Counted from the stretch's first letter, positions 17,234-25,953 are shown. The stretch: DNA of 64,000 nt from Cloacibacterium caeni (GCF_907163105.1 NZ_OU015321.1:744001-808000); one strand, 5' to 3'. Notes: generated by a model from the letters alone, not told the origin. Numbers and translations: made by a program.

Positions 17234-18040
17234 ATGATGAAAAAACTATATTCTGCTGTAGCAATACTCTTTATTGCTATGGTTAATGCACAGCATGTAG
17301 GAGTAGGGACAGAAACGTTCAGTCCTTCAGAAGTTTTTAAAGTCGTCTCTAATAATAGAGGTGTTCTATTGCCGAATGTTAATATTACAGATCTTAATAT
17401 TTCTTTACCTATATTAAACCCTGCAAATTCTTTACTTGTTTATAATAATAATATAAACACAGGGAAAGGATTTTATTATTGGAAAGACAATAAATGGAAT
17501 CCTATCATAGATTCTTCTAATATTTATAAATTATTAGGAATTACAAGATCCGAAAGTGCCGTATCTACTTCTTCATTTACAGATACCTCTTATAATGGTG
17601 CAAATTCTTATACAATGGGAGAGTTACCATCAGCTCATGATTGGCAATTAATTCCTGGTTTAACAAAGAATTTTAGCGTGTTTTCTGCTAATAATAATCT
17701 TGCAGTTAGTTCTAGTGGTATCATACAAGTAAATTCTACCGGTAATTCTTTAACCTATATTTCTTATGCTATAGGAATTTTTGTAGATGGAAAACTAGCA
17801 GGGGTGAAAAACTTTATTATTTATGGAACAGCAAATTGCTTGTTTAATGATTATAACGTATTCTTTACTCTTAATAATTTAACGCCAGGAAATCATACTA
17901 TAGCTTTATATGCAACAAGTAGAGTGAATTTTGGAAGTTCTTCAGAGTATATTACTTATGGAAGTAAAGTTTCTTCTTGTACTAATATCAATAGTAGTAT
18001 GGATAAATCTATTCTAAACATTCAAATTTCTGAAAAATAA
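17234..18040 (+). CDS. Secreted protein of unknown function, tandem paralog 1
   Basis: 268 residues, no named family recognised. Signal peptide residues 1-20 (ending NAQ). The N-terminal module begins VGVGTETFSPSEVFKV and carries GVLLPNVNI, a pattern (G-x-G/N-T-x-x-x-x-S, then G-x-x-x-P) shared with many Flavobacteriia surface proteins. The C-terminal module has IGIFVDGKLAGVK, then C-x-F...NLTPGNH, ITYGSKVSSCTNIN. The two Cys in this module are conserved in both following genes. No T9SS domain or lipobox. First of three tandem paralogs (spacings 8 and 3 bases), so one operon. Confidence 0.75.
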   Translation: MMKKLYSAVAILFIAMVNAQHVGVGTETFSPSEVFKVVSNNRGVLLPNVNITDLNISLPILNPANSLLVYNNNINTGKGFYYWKDNKWNPIIDSSNIYKLLGITRSESAVSTSSFTDTSYNGANSYTMGELPSAHDWQLIPGLTKNFSVFSANNNLAVSSSGIIQVNSTGNSLTYISYAIGIFVDGKLAGVKNFIIYGTANCLFNDYNVFFTLNNLTPGNHTIALYATSRVNFGSSSEYITYGSKVSSCTNINSSMDKSILNIQISEK

Positions 18041-18048
18041 AAAATAAA

Positions 18049-18888
18049 ATGAAAACTCTATACTCTTTTTTACTCACAGGATTTTTCTACTTAGGATTTT
18101 TTTCTCAAGTAGGAATTAATACTGAAACTCCAGATCCATCATCTACATTAGAGATTTACAGTAATAATATGGGAATTAGTTTTCCAAACATTAATTTACT
18201 CAGTAAAAATGACACTTCTATAATTAATAATCCGAAGGAGTCTCTAATGGTCTATAATACCAATAATAATTTGCTCGGGAAAAAAGGTTATTATTTTTGG
18301 AATGGTACTAGATGGGATTATTTTGTAAGTGATACTAACGTAGATAATCTTAAAAATCATACTAGATATTATTCTGCAATATCTCAAAATAAATACACTT
18401 TTTATAAATCTAATAATGAATTTTATGGAGATACTAATCATACAATAGGTGAAAACATAACTGCAAATCCTTCATGGACTGTAATTTCCAATCTTACTAA
18501 AAATATTACTATTGATAGAGCAAATAATCAACTGCTCATTACCATTACAGGAATGGTGCATGCAAATAATGCAAATGTTAGTGGGAGAGCAGTGACGAGT
18601 TTTGGTTTTTTTATAGATGATAAACTTGTAGATATTAAACCTATTTCTATAGATTTTGATCAATCTTGTACATATAGAGGATTTACTATTTATGCTACTG
18701 CTTCTAATCTAGCAGTAGGTTCACATGTTTTCAAATTTGCAATAAGAAATAGATCTACTTCTTCTACCGAAAATGGTTTAAGTATAACCTTCGGAGGCAA
18801 AAATCCATCTGCATCATGTACCAATATTTCAGATGATGAAGCTAAGTTAAGTGGTACAATTTTTGTTAATCAACCCTATGAATTTTAA
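18049..18888 (+). CDS. Secreted protein of unknown function, tandem paralog 2
   Basis: 279 residues. The signal peptide ends near FFSQ, then VGINTETPDPSSTLEIYSNNMGISFPNINL repeats the N-terminal pattern of paralog 1. GYYFWNGTRWDYF corresponds to GFYYWKDNKWNPI of paralog 1. The C-terminal module keeps FGFFIDDKLVDIK, SCTYRGF, NLAVGSH, ITFGGKNPSASCTNIS. Identity to its neighbours is moderate, so the duplications are not recent. Same operon; function not known. Confidence 0.75.
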   Translation: MKTLYSFLLTGFFYLGFFSQVGINTETPDPSSTLEIYSNNMGISFPNINLLSKNDTSIINNPKESLMVYNTNNNLLGKKGYYFWNGTRWDYFVSDTNVDNLKNHTRYYSAISQNKYTFYKSNNEFYGDTNHTIGENITANPSWTVISNLTKNITIDRANNQLLITITGMVHANNANVSGRAVTSFGFFIDDKLVDIKPISIDFDQSCTYRGFTIYATASNLAVGSHVFKFAIRNRSTSSTENGLSITFGGKNPSASCTNISDDEAKLSGTIFVNQPYEF

Positions 18889-18891
18889 GTC

Positions 18892-19677
18892 ATGAAAAGA
18901 AATTTATTATTTATCGCATTATTTATCTCTATTTATAATTTTTCACAAGTTTTAATAACTACCAATTCATCTGTTTACAATGAACCAGATAATTCCTCTG
19001 TTTTACAAATTGCAGACAATGATAAGGGATTCTTGATGCCTAGAATTGCTAATGAAAATGTGATTTCACAACCTACAGAAAGTTTGACTTTTTATAAAAG
19101 TAGTACAGGTAAATTTAATTTCTATTCGGGTTCTCAGTGGAGTAAAATTTATGAACAAGAAGACGCCGCACAAGTCATTGATGTAACTAAAAATTTTGTT
19201 GCTAATTCTTCAGGGAAAACTACTATTACCAATTTCCCTTCTTCTATTCCAAATTTTACAATTGGTTCTGGAACTACGGGTTGGACAGATTTAAACGTTT
19301 ATACAACTATTAATATTACTAAATCCACTAATATGAATTTAGTAACCGTAGAAGGTATGTCACAGATTAATAATACATCCAATGCATCATCTTATCAATT
19401 TGCAGTAGGTATTTTTGTAGATAATGAATTAAAAGTCGTGAGAAAATTTTATGGATATTCTACCAATGCAACATGTCTTTGGAAAAAATTCAATGTTTCT
19501 GGAGTCTTTGAAAATCTGTCTGTAGGAAGTCATGTAGTAAAAGTATATGCTTATAATTTGCCAAAATTGTCTAACAATTATTCTAATATTACTTACGGTG
19601 GTGCTGCTTCTACTTCATGTAATAATTTAAATGAAGAGATGGCGAGAATATTCCTCACTGCGCAAGTTGCAGAGTAA
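18892..19677 (+). CDS. Secreted protein of unknown function, tandem paralog 3
   Basis: 261 residues. The signal peptide ends near NFSQ. The N-terminal module is more diverged (VLITTNSSVYNEPDNSSVLQI, then GFLMPRI and KFNFYSGSQWSKIY). The C-terminal module is well kept: VGIFVDNELKVVRKFYGY, ATCLWKKFNVSG, NLSVGSHVVKVYAY, ITYGGAASTSCNNLN. Its stop codon (19675-19677) directly touches the stop of the convergent helix-hairpin-helix gene (19678-19680), leaving no room for a terminator. Confidence 0.75.
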   Translation: MKRNLLFIALFISIYNFSQVLITTNSSVYNEPDNSSVLQIADNDKGFLMPRIANENVISQPTESLTFYKSSTGKFNFYSGSQWSKIYEQEDAAQVIDVTKNFVANSSGKTTITNFPSSIPNFTIGSGTTGWTDLNVYTTINITKSTNMNLVTVEGMSQINNTSNASSYQFAVGIFVDNELKVVRKFYGYSTNATCLWKKFNVSGVFENLSVGSHVVKVYAYNLPKLSNNYSNITYGGAASTSCNNLNEEMARIFLTAQVAE

Positions 19678-21009
19678 TTATTTTAGGTATAATCGCATTT
19701 TAGCTTCATCTTCGGGTTTTGCTTTCATCTTTTCAAAAATGACAGATTCTTTCGGGAAACTAATTCTGTAATAGATGATTTTATTGGCATAATATCTGAA
19801 ATAAGGATGGTTTTTCAACCAATCTTCTGGAGCATCTAATAAACTAAACTTTTGAACATTCATATTATTTAGCGGAGAGGCATTGATAAGTTTCTCCGCT
19901 AAATTTTTGTCAATATTATACGTTTCTAAAATCTGACTACTTTTCATAAAACCACCCAGTTTATTTCTAAAACCAATGAAACTTGCAGCAGATTTTTCAT
20001 CAAAACCAAATTCTATAAGTTGCTGAAACGTTATTTTATTCAAATCAGTTTTACTGAAATCAGTAGTTGGTTTAGCCTTTTCAGGAAGGTTTTGTGCTGT
20101 ATTTTCTGAAGTTTTTTGAATGAAATTCAATTTAATATAAGGTTTTAATTCATTAAATTTTTCCTCTGAAATCACAAAACATTTCTTTATGTCTTCTAGT
20201 GATTTAAAACTGCCTTTTAGATTTCGCTCTCTATAATTTACAATAACTAAAGCCTGTTTTTCGCTAAAACCTAATTTTTGCCAACCATTTGTATCTAAAG
20301 TGTTTGGGTCAAATTCGAAATATTGAATTTTCGGTTTTTCGGAAGCTATATTTTGGTATTTTCTTTCAAAATTTTCGGGTGTTTTTTCTGGAAGAAGCAA
20401 GAAAGGAGAGAGTTTTTGGTAATTTTCTGGACTGATGATGAAGCATTCTTTAAATTTTTCTTTACTCACAAAACTTCCTCCTAAATATTGCTTGTACTTA
20501 ATGATTGCAGCAGCTTGTTTCTCCGAAAAACCTAATTTTGCCCAATCTTTTTGAGAATATTCGTCTGGATTGAATTTACCTTTAATTTGGAGCTCTTTAT
20601 GCTCAAATTTCGTAAAATTTTTTTGTGAATTTTTAGAATTGTTTTCTGGTAAAAGAATGTAAGGTTCTAGTTCTGCAAACTTTTCTTCGGAGATAGAATA
20701 ACACTTTTTCAGTTGTTCTTTAGAAGTGAAATTTCCGCCAACAATTTCCTTATATTTTAAAATAGTTTTTACTTGTTTGCCAGTAAAACCTAAGTTTTTC
20801 CATTGTTTTTCATTGAGCTGATTTGGGTCAAATTCTGTAAGAAAAATTTGAGGTTCGTTGCTATTTGTAAAATGAATTTCAGGGAATTTTGTTTCTTGTT
20901 TTCCTTTGTAAACAAGATAGCTTAATTGAAATATAACAATGAAAATTCCGAGTAAAGAGAGAGCATAGAATTGTTTTTTCCTTATTTCAAAAGGTAATTT
21001 GGGTTTCAT
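19678..21009 (-). CDS. Membrane-anchored protein with four helix-hairpin-helix units
   Basis: 443 residues from the ATG at 21009. One TM helix near the N-terminus (FYALSLLGIFIVIFQLSYLVYKG) is followed by repeats of about 85 residues reading F-D-P-N-x-L ... W-x-x-L-G-F-S-E-K-Q-A-x-x-I-x-x-Y-x-x-x-x-G-G-x-F-x-S-x-E-x-x-K-K-C-F-x-I-S. Three units are clear and a fourth is degenerate. These are ComEA-type HhH units, non-specific DNA-binding folds. The chosen start follows a TATATTTG promoter element at 21025-21032 that overlaps the longer TTG start. A role in DNA uptake is a family-based possibility only. Confidence 0.85.
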   Translation of the reverse strand: MKPKLPFEIRKKQFYALSLLGIFIVIFQLSYLVYKGKQETKFPEIHFTNSNEPQIFLTEFDPNQLNEKQWKNLGFTGKQVKTILKYKEIVGGNFTSKEQLKKCYSISEEKFAELEPYILLPENNSKNSQKNFTKFEHKELQIKGKFNPDEYSQKDWAKLGFSEKQAAAIIKYKQYLGGSFVSKEKFKECFIISPENYQKLSPFLLLPEKTPENFERKYQNIASEKPKIQYFEFDPNTLDTNGWQKLGFSEKQALVIVNYRERNLKGSFKSLEDIKKCFVISEEKFNELKPYIKLNFIQKTSENTAQNLPEKAKPTTDFSKTDLNKITFQQLIEFGFDEKSAASFIGFRNKLGGFMKSSQILETYNIDKNLAEKLINASPLNNMNVQKFSLLDAPEDWLKNHPYFRYYANKIIYYRISFPKESVIFEKMKAKPEDEAKMRLYLK

Positions 21010-21024
21010 GGTGTTTGTTTTACC

Positions 21025-21032
21025 CAAATATA
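21025..21032 (-). promoter_or_regulatory. Candidate -7 element of the helix-hairpin-helix gene
   Basis: TATATTTG, 15 bases upstream of the ATG at 21009. It decides against the longer TTG start at 21027. Confidence 0.5.
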
Positions 21033-21063
21033 GGAATTTTTAGAAAAAAACTAAATAAAATTT

Positions 21064-21411
21064 TTAAACGGCTTCGTCTCTATCCAATAAAGAGTTTTTG
21101 AGTTTCAAAAGTTCAGATTTTACAAATTCTAAACGGTCTAAAACTTCTACCGTTTCATTGATTTTTTGATTGGTAGTAAGTGCAATTCTGGCTCCGTCTA
21201 AAGTATAACCCTTTTCTTTTACGAGATGATAAATGATTTTAAGATTTTTGATGTCTTCTGGAGTAAAATAACGGTTTCCTTTTTTGTTTTTCTTAGGTTT
21301 TATAATAGGAAATTCTTGCTCCCAATATCTGATTAAGGAAGCATTTACACCGAAAGCTTTTGAAACTTCTCCTATAGAATAGTATAATTTGTCTGGTAAA
21401 TTGAGTTTCAT
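21064..21411 (-). CDS. MerR-family transcriptional regulator
   Basis: 115 residues. The N-terminal winged helix-turn-helix YYSIGEVSKAFGVNASLIRYWEQEFPIIKPKKNKKGNRYFTPEDIKNL is a classic MerR DNA-binding domain, followed by a helical region (KEKGYTLDGARIAL). There is no Cys-rich metal-binding tail and the effector domain is short, so the ligand, if any, is unknown. It is followed after 54 bases by the helix-hairpin-helix gene on the same strand and is divergent from the SMP-30-like gene. Confidence 0.9.
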   Translation of the reverse strand: MKLNLPDKLYYSIGEVSKAFGVNASLIRYWEQEFPIIKPKKNKKGNRYFTPEDIKNLKIIYHLVKEKGYTLDGARIALTTNQKINETVEVLDRLEFVKSELLKLKNSLLDRDEAV

Positions 21412-21430
21412 AGTCTATAAAATCGAATTT

Positions 21431-21438
21431 CAAAGATA
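21431..21438 (-). promoter_or_regulatory. Candidate -7 element of the MerR gene
   Basis: TATCTTTG, 19 bases upstream of the MerR ATG; fits TAnnTTTG. No clear -33 TTG. Confidence 0.45.
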
Positions 21439-21491
21439 GAAATTTTTTTGTTTTAAAGCGCTATCGTAACTTGCCAAGAAATTTAAATCTC

Positions 21492-22391
21492 ATGTTTAAA
21501 AAAATCACTGCACTTTTCTTCGCTTTCTTACTGATTGTAAATTGTACTTCTAAAAAATCCATAATATCAAACAATTTGGTTCAAAAAAATGCAGAAATAG
21601 AGCTTATTTCCAGCCAATTTAGCTTCACAGAAGGTCCAGCTGCTGATGCATTTGGAAATGTTTATTTTACAGACCAACCAAATGATAAAATTTATGTTTG
21701 GAACTGGAAAACCAATCAAATTGAAGAATTTCTAGATAAAACAGGAAGAGCAAATGGAACTTTTTTTGACCAAAAAGGAAATTTACTGACGTGTTCTGAT
21801 GAAAACGGAGAAATTTGGAAAATCAACGAAGATGGAGTAGCAGAAGTGTTAACCACCAATTTTGAAGGCAAAAGATTAAATGGTCCTAATGATTTATGGG
21901 TAGATGAAAACAACGGAATTTACTTTACAGACCCTTTATATGTGAGAGATTATTGGAAAAATTTCAAACAAGAAATTCAAGAAAAAAACTTGTATTACAG
22001 AAATTCTGATGGTAAAATTACCAAATTAGATACTTTTACTCAACCCAATGGAATTGTAGGAAGTCAGGTATTGAAAAAATTGTACGTTTCTGATATTGAT
22101 GCTCATAAAACTTATGTGTATGACATTCAAGGAGATGGGAAATTAACAAATAAAAAATTATTTTGTAATTTAGGTTCAGACGGAATGACTTTAGATAATC
22201 TAGGAAATCTTTATATTACTGGAAATGGTGTGACGGTTTTTAATAATAATGGAGAACAAATTCATCATATTTCTGTGCCAGAAAATTGGACGGCAAATGT
22301 AACTTTCGGTGGCGAAAATTTCTCTACTCTGTTTATAACCGCTTCAAAATCAGTTTACACGTTGAAAATGAATGTTTCAGGAATTAAATAA
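21492..22391 (+). CDS. SMP-30/gluconolactonase-like lipoprotein
   Basis: 299 residues from the ATG at 21492. That start gives a lipoprotein signal peptide ending in the lipobox LIVNC; the longer start at 21471 would add a charged prefix. The six-bladed beta-propeller of the SMP-30/LRE family is recognisable by FTEGPAADAFGNVYFTDQPNDKIYVW, LNGPNDLWVDENNGIYFTDP and QPNGIVGS, with the Glu, Asn and Asp metal-site positions. Family members hydrolyse sugar lactones in the periplasm; the substrate is not evident here. It ends at a strong bidirectional terminator. Confidence 0.88.
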   Translation: MFKKITALFFAFLLIVNCTSKKSIISNNLVQKNAEIELISSQFSFTEGPAADAFGNVYFTDQPNDKIYVWNWKTNQIEEFLDKTGRANGTFFDQKGNLLTCSDENGEIWKINEDGVAEVLTTNFEGKRLNGPNDLWVDENNGIYFTDPLYVRDYWKNFKQEIQEKNLYYRNSDGKITKLDTFTQPNGIVGSQVLKKLYVSDIDAHKTYVYDIQGDGKLTNKKLFCNLGSDGMTLDNLGNLYITGNGVTVFNNNGEQIHHISVPENWTANVTFGGENFSTLFITASKSVYTLKMNVSGIK

Positions 22392-22402
22392 AAACTTAAT
22401 AA

Positions 22403-22437
22403 AAATGCCAAAGATTAATTTCTTTGGCATTTATTTT
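22403..22437. terminator. Bidirectional terminator
   Basis: AAATGCCAAAG pairs with CTTTGGCATTT (11 bp) around an 8-base loop. It lies between the convergent SMP-30-like and RNA helicase genes, with T- and A-rich flanks on both sides. Confidence 0.88.
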
Positions 22438-23743
22438 AATAAGCAATTTCCATTTTTATTTTCTTGCCTTTTAGCTTTTCATTGGCAAGTTTTTTCAGAA
22501 CATCCTTTACTTTATTCCTCGCAACTGCAACGTAAGAAGTGGTGTCTTTTACTTCAATAATACCGACATCTTCTTTGGCTAATTCTCCTTTTTTGATAAG
22601 GTAACCTACAATATCTACTTTGTTGACTTTATCTTTTTTTCCTGCGCTTATATAAATCGTTTGGAAAGGAGTTTTTGCAGGAATTCTGTAATTTTCAGTG
22701 ATGTTTTCTTCTGGCGTATTTCCTTTAATGAAAGGGAAATTTTCTTCCTCAGTCATAATTAAATACGCAAAACCTTTAGCGTGCATTCTTGCAGTTCTTC
22801 CGTTTCTGTGGATAAAAGCATCTTCTTTTGGTGGCAACTGATAATGTACAATAGATTCTACTTCGGGAATATCTAAACCTCTGGAAGCCAAGTCTGTAGT
22901 AATTAAAATTCGGGTAGAATCGTTTCTGAATTTTAGCAAAGCGCGTTCTCTTTCGTCTTGTTCCATACCACCGTGAAACGTTTCTCTATCGATGCCTTTT
23001 TCCCTTAAAAGTTCAGAAATTCTATCCACAGCATCTCTGTGATTGCAGAAAATTAGCGTTCTTTTGTTCCCGATTTTGCAAATGAGTTTAAAAAGTGTTT
23101 CCAGTTTTTCTTCTGGAATCGTCATCACTTTTTTTAATTGAATATTAGGTTTTGCTTCGCCTAATTTTAAAAAGTTGATGGTCTTTTCATTTTCTAATCC
23201 TACAAATTTTGGGATATTATCCATCGCAGTAGCAGAAGTAAGAAAACGCTGAGAAATGTTTTTTAAAGAATTGATAATGAAATTCATGTCTTCTTCAAAG
23301 CCTAATTCTAAAGCTTTGTCAAATTCATCTAAAACCAAAGTTTTAATGGTTTTCGGCTCGAAATTATTATTTTTGAGGTGATAAGCAATTCTTCCTGGCG
23401 TCCCAATTAAAACAGCAGGAGCCTGAGTAAGATTATTGATTTCAATTTTTTTATCGTGACCGCCATAACAAATAGTTACCTTAAAATCAGTTCCCATATT
23501 TTTGAAAACTTGTTCTATTTGCAGTGCCAATTCTCTTGCCGGAACCAGAATAATCGCTTGAATTCCCGAAATGTCTTTTTGTAAATTTCTAAGCATAGGA
23601 AACAAAAATGCGAGCGTTTTTCCCGAACCTGTTGGGGAAAGCAAAATGATATCTTGTTCGTTTTCAGATGCTTGAAAGGTAGATTTCTGCATTTGATTCA
23701 TTTCCTGAATCTGCAGTTTTTCATAAATTGGTTGTAATTCCAT
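22436..23743 (-). CDS. DEAD-box-family RNA helicase with DbpA-type RNA-binding domain
   Basis: 435 residues. Motifs in order: Q motif (EMNQMQKST), Walker A SPTGSGKT, VLVPAREL, GTPGR, VLDEFDKAL, LTSATA, then the second RecA domain with FCNHRDAV, TDLASRGLD and HRNGRTARM. The Walker B box reads DEFD rather than DEAD. The C-terminal about 75 residues (TIYISAGKKDKVNKVDIVGYL...) are a DbpA RNA-binding domain, which in DbpA targets 23S rRNA helix 92. A role in 50S assembly is therefore likely. A TAAATTTG element ends only four bases before the ATG, so the mRNA may be leaderless. Confidence 0.92.
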   Translation of the reverse strand: MELQPIYEKLQIQEMNQMQKSTFQASENEQDIILLSPTGSGKTLAFLFPMLRNLQKDISGIQAIILVPARELALQIEQVFKNMGTDFKVTICYGGHDKKIEINNLTQAPAVLIGTPGRIAYHLKNNNFEPKTIKTLVLDEFDKALELGFEEDMNFIINSLKNISQRFLTSATAMDNIPKFVGLENEKTINFLKLGEAKPNIQLKKVMTIPEEKLETLFKLICKIGNKRTLIFCNHRDAVDRISELLREKGIDRETFHGGMEQDERERALLKFRNDSTRILITTDLASRGLDIPEVESIVHYQLPPKEDAFIHRNGRTARMHAKGFAYLIMTEEENFPFIKGNTPEENITENYRIPAKTPFQTIYISAGKKDKVNKVDIVGYLIKKGELAKEDVGIIEVKDTTSYVAVARNKVKDVLKKLANEKLKGKKIKMEIAY

Positions 23744-23747
23744 TTTG

Positions 23748-23755
23748 CAAATTTA
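23748..23755 (-). promoter_or_regulatory. Candidate -7 element of the RNA helicase gene
   Basis: TAAATTTG immediately upstream (four bases) of the helicase ATG; fits TAnnTTTG and implies a leaderless or near-leaderless transcript. Confidence 0.45.
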
Positions 23756-23864
23756 AGGTAAAGGTTTGGGTTTATCAGAAACTTATTGATAATGCATTAA
23801 ATTAAGGTCTTGATTAAGTATATTTTAAGTGGAATAATTCTTTGAAAATTAGCAGAAAAAGCCA

Positions 23865-23894
23865 TTGCTATTTTGTAAAAAGTTTGTATTTTTG
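23865..23894 (+). promoter_or_regulatory. Promoter of rpsA
   Basis: TTG (23865-23867), 19-base spacer, TATTTTTG (23887-23894): an ideal Bacteroidota promoter. It gives a 5' UTR of about 110 bases that contains complementary segments (TGTGGA 23904-23909 with TCCACA 23965-23970; TTTGGC 23916-23921 with GCCAAA 23975-23980). Confidence 0.8.
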
Positions 23895-24012
23895 CACCAC
23901 TTTTGTGGAAGTAGTTTTGGCGAAGTAAAACATTAGTAATTAACATCTTCCGTATTTTTTAGAATCCACATTATGCCAAAGCTAAAAAAGAAGGAATACA
24001 AATTTTTTTATT

Positions 24013-25791
24013 ATGTCTGAATTGACAAACCAAGAAGCATTATTAAATGCAAACGTAGCACCAGAACAATTTGATTGGGATTCTTTTGAATCAGGTCTTG
24101 ACGCTGATGCAAGAAAAGAAAAAAATGATTTAGAAGAAATCTACAAAGGTTCTCTTAATGATCTTTCTGAAACTGATGTAATCATCGGTAAAGTAGTAAG
24201 ATTAACTGATAAAGAAGCGATTGTAGATATCAATTTCAAATCTGAAGGTGTAATTTCTCTTAACGAATTCCGTTACAACCAAGGTTTACAAGTAGGTGAT
24301 GAAGTAGAAGTAATGGTAGACAGAAGAGAAGACAAATCTGGTCAATTACAATTATCTCACAAAAAAGCTAGAACGCTTAAAGCTTGGGATAGAGTAAATG
24401 AATACCATGAGTCTGGAGAAATCGTAAACGGTTTCGTAAAATCTAGAACTAAAGGTGGTATGATTGTAGATGTTTTCGGTATCGAAGCATTCTTACCAGG
24501 TTCTCAAATTGATGTTAAACCAATCAAAGATTACGATCAATTCGTAGGTAAAACTATGGAATTCAAAGTTGTGAAAATCAACCCTGAATTCAAAAACGTA
24601 GTAGTATCTCACAAAGCGTTAATCGAAGCTGATATCGAAGGTCAGAAAAAAGAAATCATCGCTCAATTAGAGAAAGGTCAAGTTCTTGAAGGAACAGTTA
24701 AGAACATTACTTCTTACGGTGTATTCATCGATTTAGGAGGTGTAGATGGTCTTATCCACATTACAGATCTTTCTTGGTCTAGAGTTAACCATCCATCAGA
24801 AATCCTTTCAGACGGACAAGTGGTGAAAGTGGTTATCCTTGATTTCGATGATGAAAAAACTAGAATCCAATTAGGTATGAAGCAATTAGAAGCTCATCCT
24901 TGGGATGCTCTTTCTGCTGACTTAAAAGTAGGTGACAAAGTAAAAGGAAAAGTAGTAGTTCTTGCTGACTATGGTGCATTCGTAGAAGTTGCTCCAGGTG
25001 TAGAAGGTCTTATCCACGTTTCTGAAATGTCTTGGTCTACTCACTTAAGATCTGCTGGTGATTTCGTGAAAATTGGTGACGAAGTAGAAGCTGTAGTTCT
25101 TACTTTAGATAGAGAAGAAAGAAAAATTTCTTTAGGAATTAAACAATTAACTCCAGATCCATGGGCTGATATCCAAACTAAATATCCAGTTGGTTCTCAA
25201 CACGTTGGTACTGTAAGAAACTTCACTAACTTTGGTGTATTCGTAGAACTAGAAGAAGGAATTGATGGTCTAATCTACATTTCTGATCTTTCTTGGACTA
25301 AGAAAATCAAGCATCCATCTGAGTTCTGTGCTGTAGGTGATAAACTAGACGTAATCGTTCTAGAATTAGATACTGAAGCTAGAAGACTTTCTTTAGGTCA
25401 CAAACAATTGACTGAAAATCCTTGGGATAAATTCGAAACTAAATATGCAGAAGGAACTGTTCACTCAGGAAAAGCTACAGATGTTTTCGATAAAGGTGCT
25501 CAAGTACAGTTCGAAGATGCTGAAGTAGAAGCTTTTGCTCCTTCTAGATTATTAGAAAAAGAAGATGGTTCTAAAATCAAAAAAGGTGAAACTGCTGATT
25601 TCAAAGTAATCGAGTTCAACAAAGAATTCAAAAGAGTAGTTGTATCTCACACTGGTATCTTCAGAGATGAAGAGAAAAAAGCTGCAAAGGAATCTAAACC
25701 AACTGCATCTTCTTCAGGTGAAGAAAAATCTACACTTGGTGATATTGATGCTTTAGCAGAATTAAAGAAAAGAATGGAAGAAGGTAAATAA
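24013..25791 (+). CDS. rpsA: 30S ribosomal protein S1
   Basis: 592 residues. Six S1 (OB-fold) repeats can be counted, beginning at about residues 50, 130, 217, 304, 390 and 480. The central ones share the G-x-V-x-x-x-x-x-x-G-x-F-V/I...G-L-I-H-x-S/T-x-L/M-S-W pattern. S1 binds mRNA at the 30S platform. The last 35 or so residues are Lys/Ser/Glu-rich and probably disordered. Codon use is strongly biased compared with neighbours, as for a highly expressed gene. Strong own promoter and terminator, so a single-gene unit. Confidence 0.97.
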   Translation: MSELTNQEALLNANVAPEQFDWDSFESGLDADARKEKNDLEEIYKGSLNDLSETDVIIGKVVRLTDKEAIVDINFKSEGVISLNEFRYNQGLQVGDEVEVMVDRREDKSGQLQLSHKKARTLKAWDRVNEYHESGEIVNGFVKSRTKGGMIVDVFGIEAFLPGSQIDVKPIKDYDQFVGKTMEFKVVKINPEFKNVVVSHKALIEADIEGQKKEIIAQLEKGQVLEGTVKNITSYGVFIDLGGVDGLIHITDLSWSRVNHPSEILSDGQVVKVVILDFDDEKTRIQLGMKQLEAHPWDALSADLKVGDKVKGKVVVLADYGAFVEVAPGVEGLIHVSEMSWSTHLRSAGDFVKIGDEVEAVVLTLDREERKISLGIKQLTPDPWADIQTKYPVGSQHVGTVRNFTNFGVFVELEEGIDGLIYISDLSWTKKIKHPSEFCAVGDKLDVIVLELDTEARRLSLGHKQLTENPWDKFETKYAEGTVHSGKATDVFDKGAQVQFEDAEVEAFAPSRLLEKEDGSKIKKGETADFKVIEFNKEFKRVVVSHTGIFRDEEKKAAKESKPTASSSGEEKSTLGDIDALAELKKRMEEGK

Positions 25792-25815
25792 TCTTCCTGA
25801 GATTTCATAAATTTT

Positions 25816-25848
25816 AAACCGTCTCATTTTATAAATGAGGCGGTTTTT
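25816..25848 (+). terminator. rpsA terminator
   Basis: AAACCGTCTCATTT pairs with AATGAGGCGGTTT (one G-T pair), followed by T-rich sequence. Confidence 0.9.
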
Positions 25849-25922
25849 TGTGTTTAACCTATAACTCATTGATTTACTTGTTATTGATTTAAGTTTTTAT
25901 CAATAAAAATTGCAAAAGATAT

Positions 25923-25953
25923 TTGCTTGTTTCAAAGAAAATTAATAATTTTG
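25923..25953 (+). promoter_or_regulatory. Promoter of rplS
   Basis: TTG (25923-25925), 20-base spacer, TAATTTTG (25946-25953), about 70 bases upstream of the rplS ATG. Confidence 0.75.
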
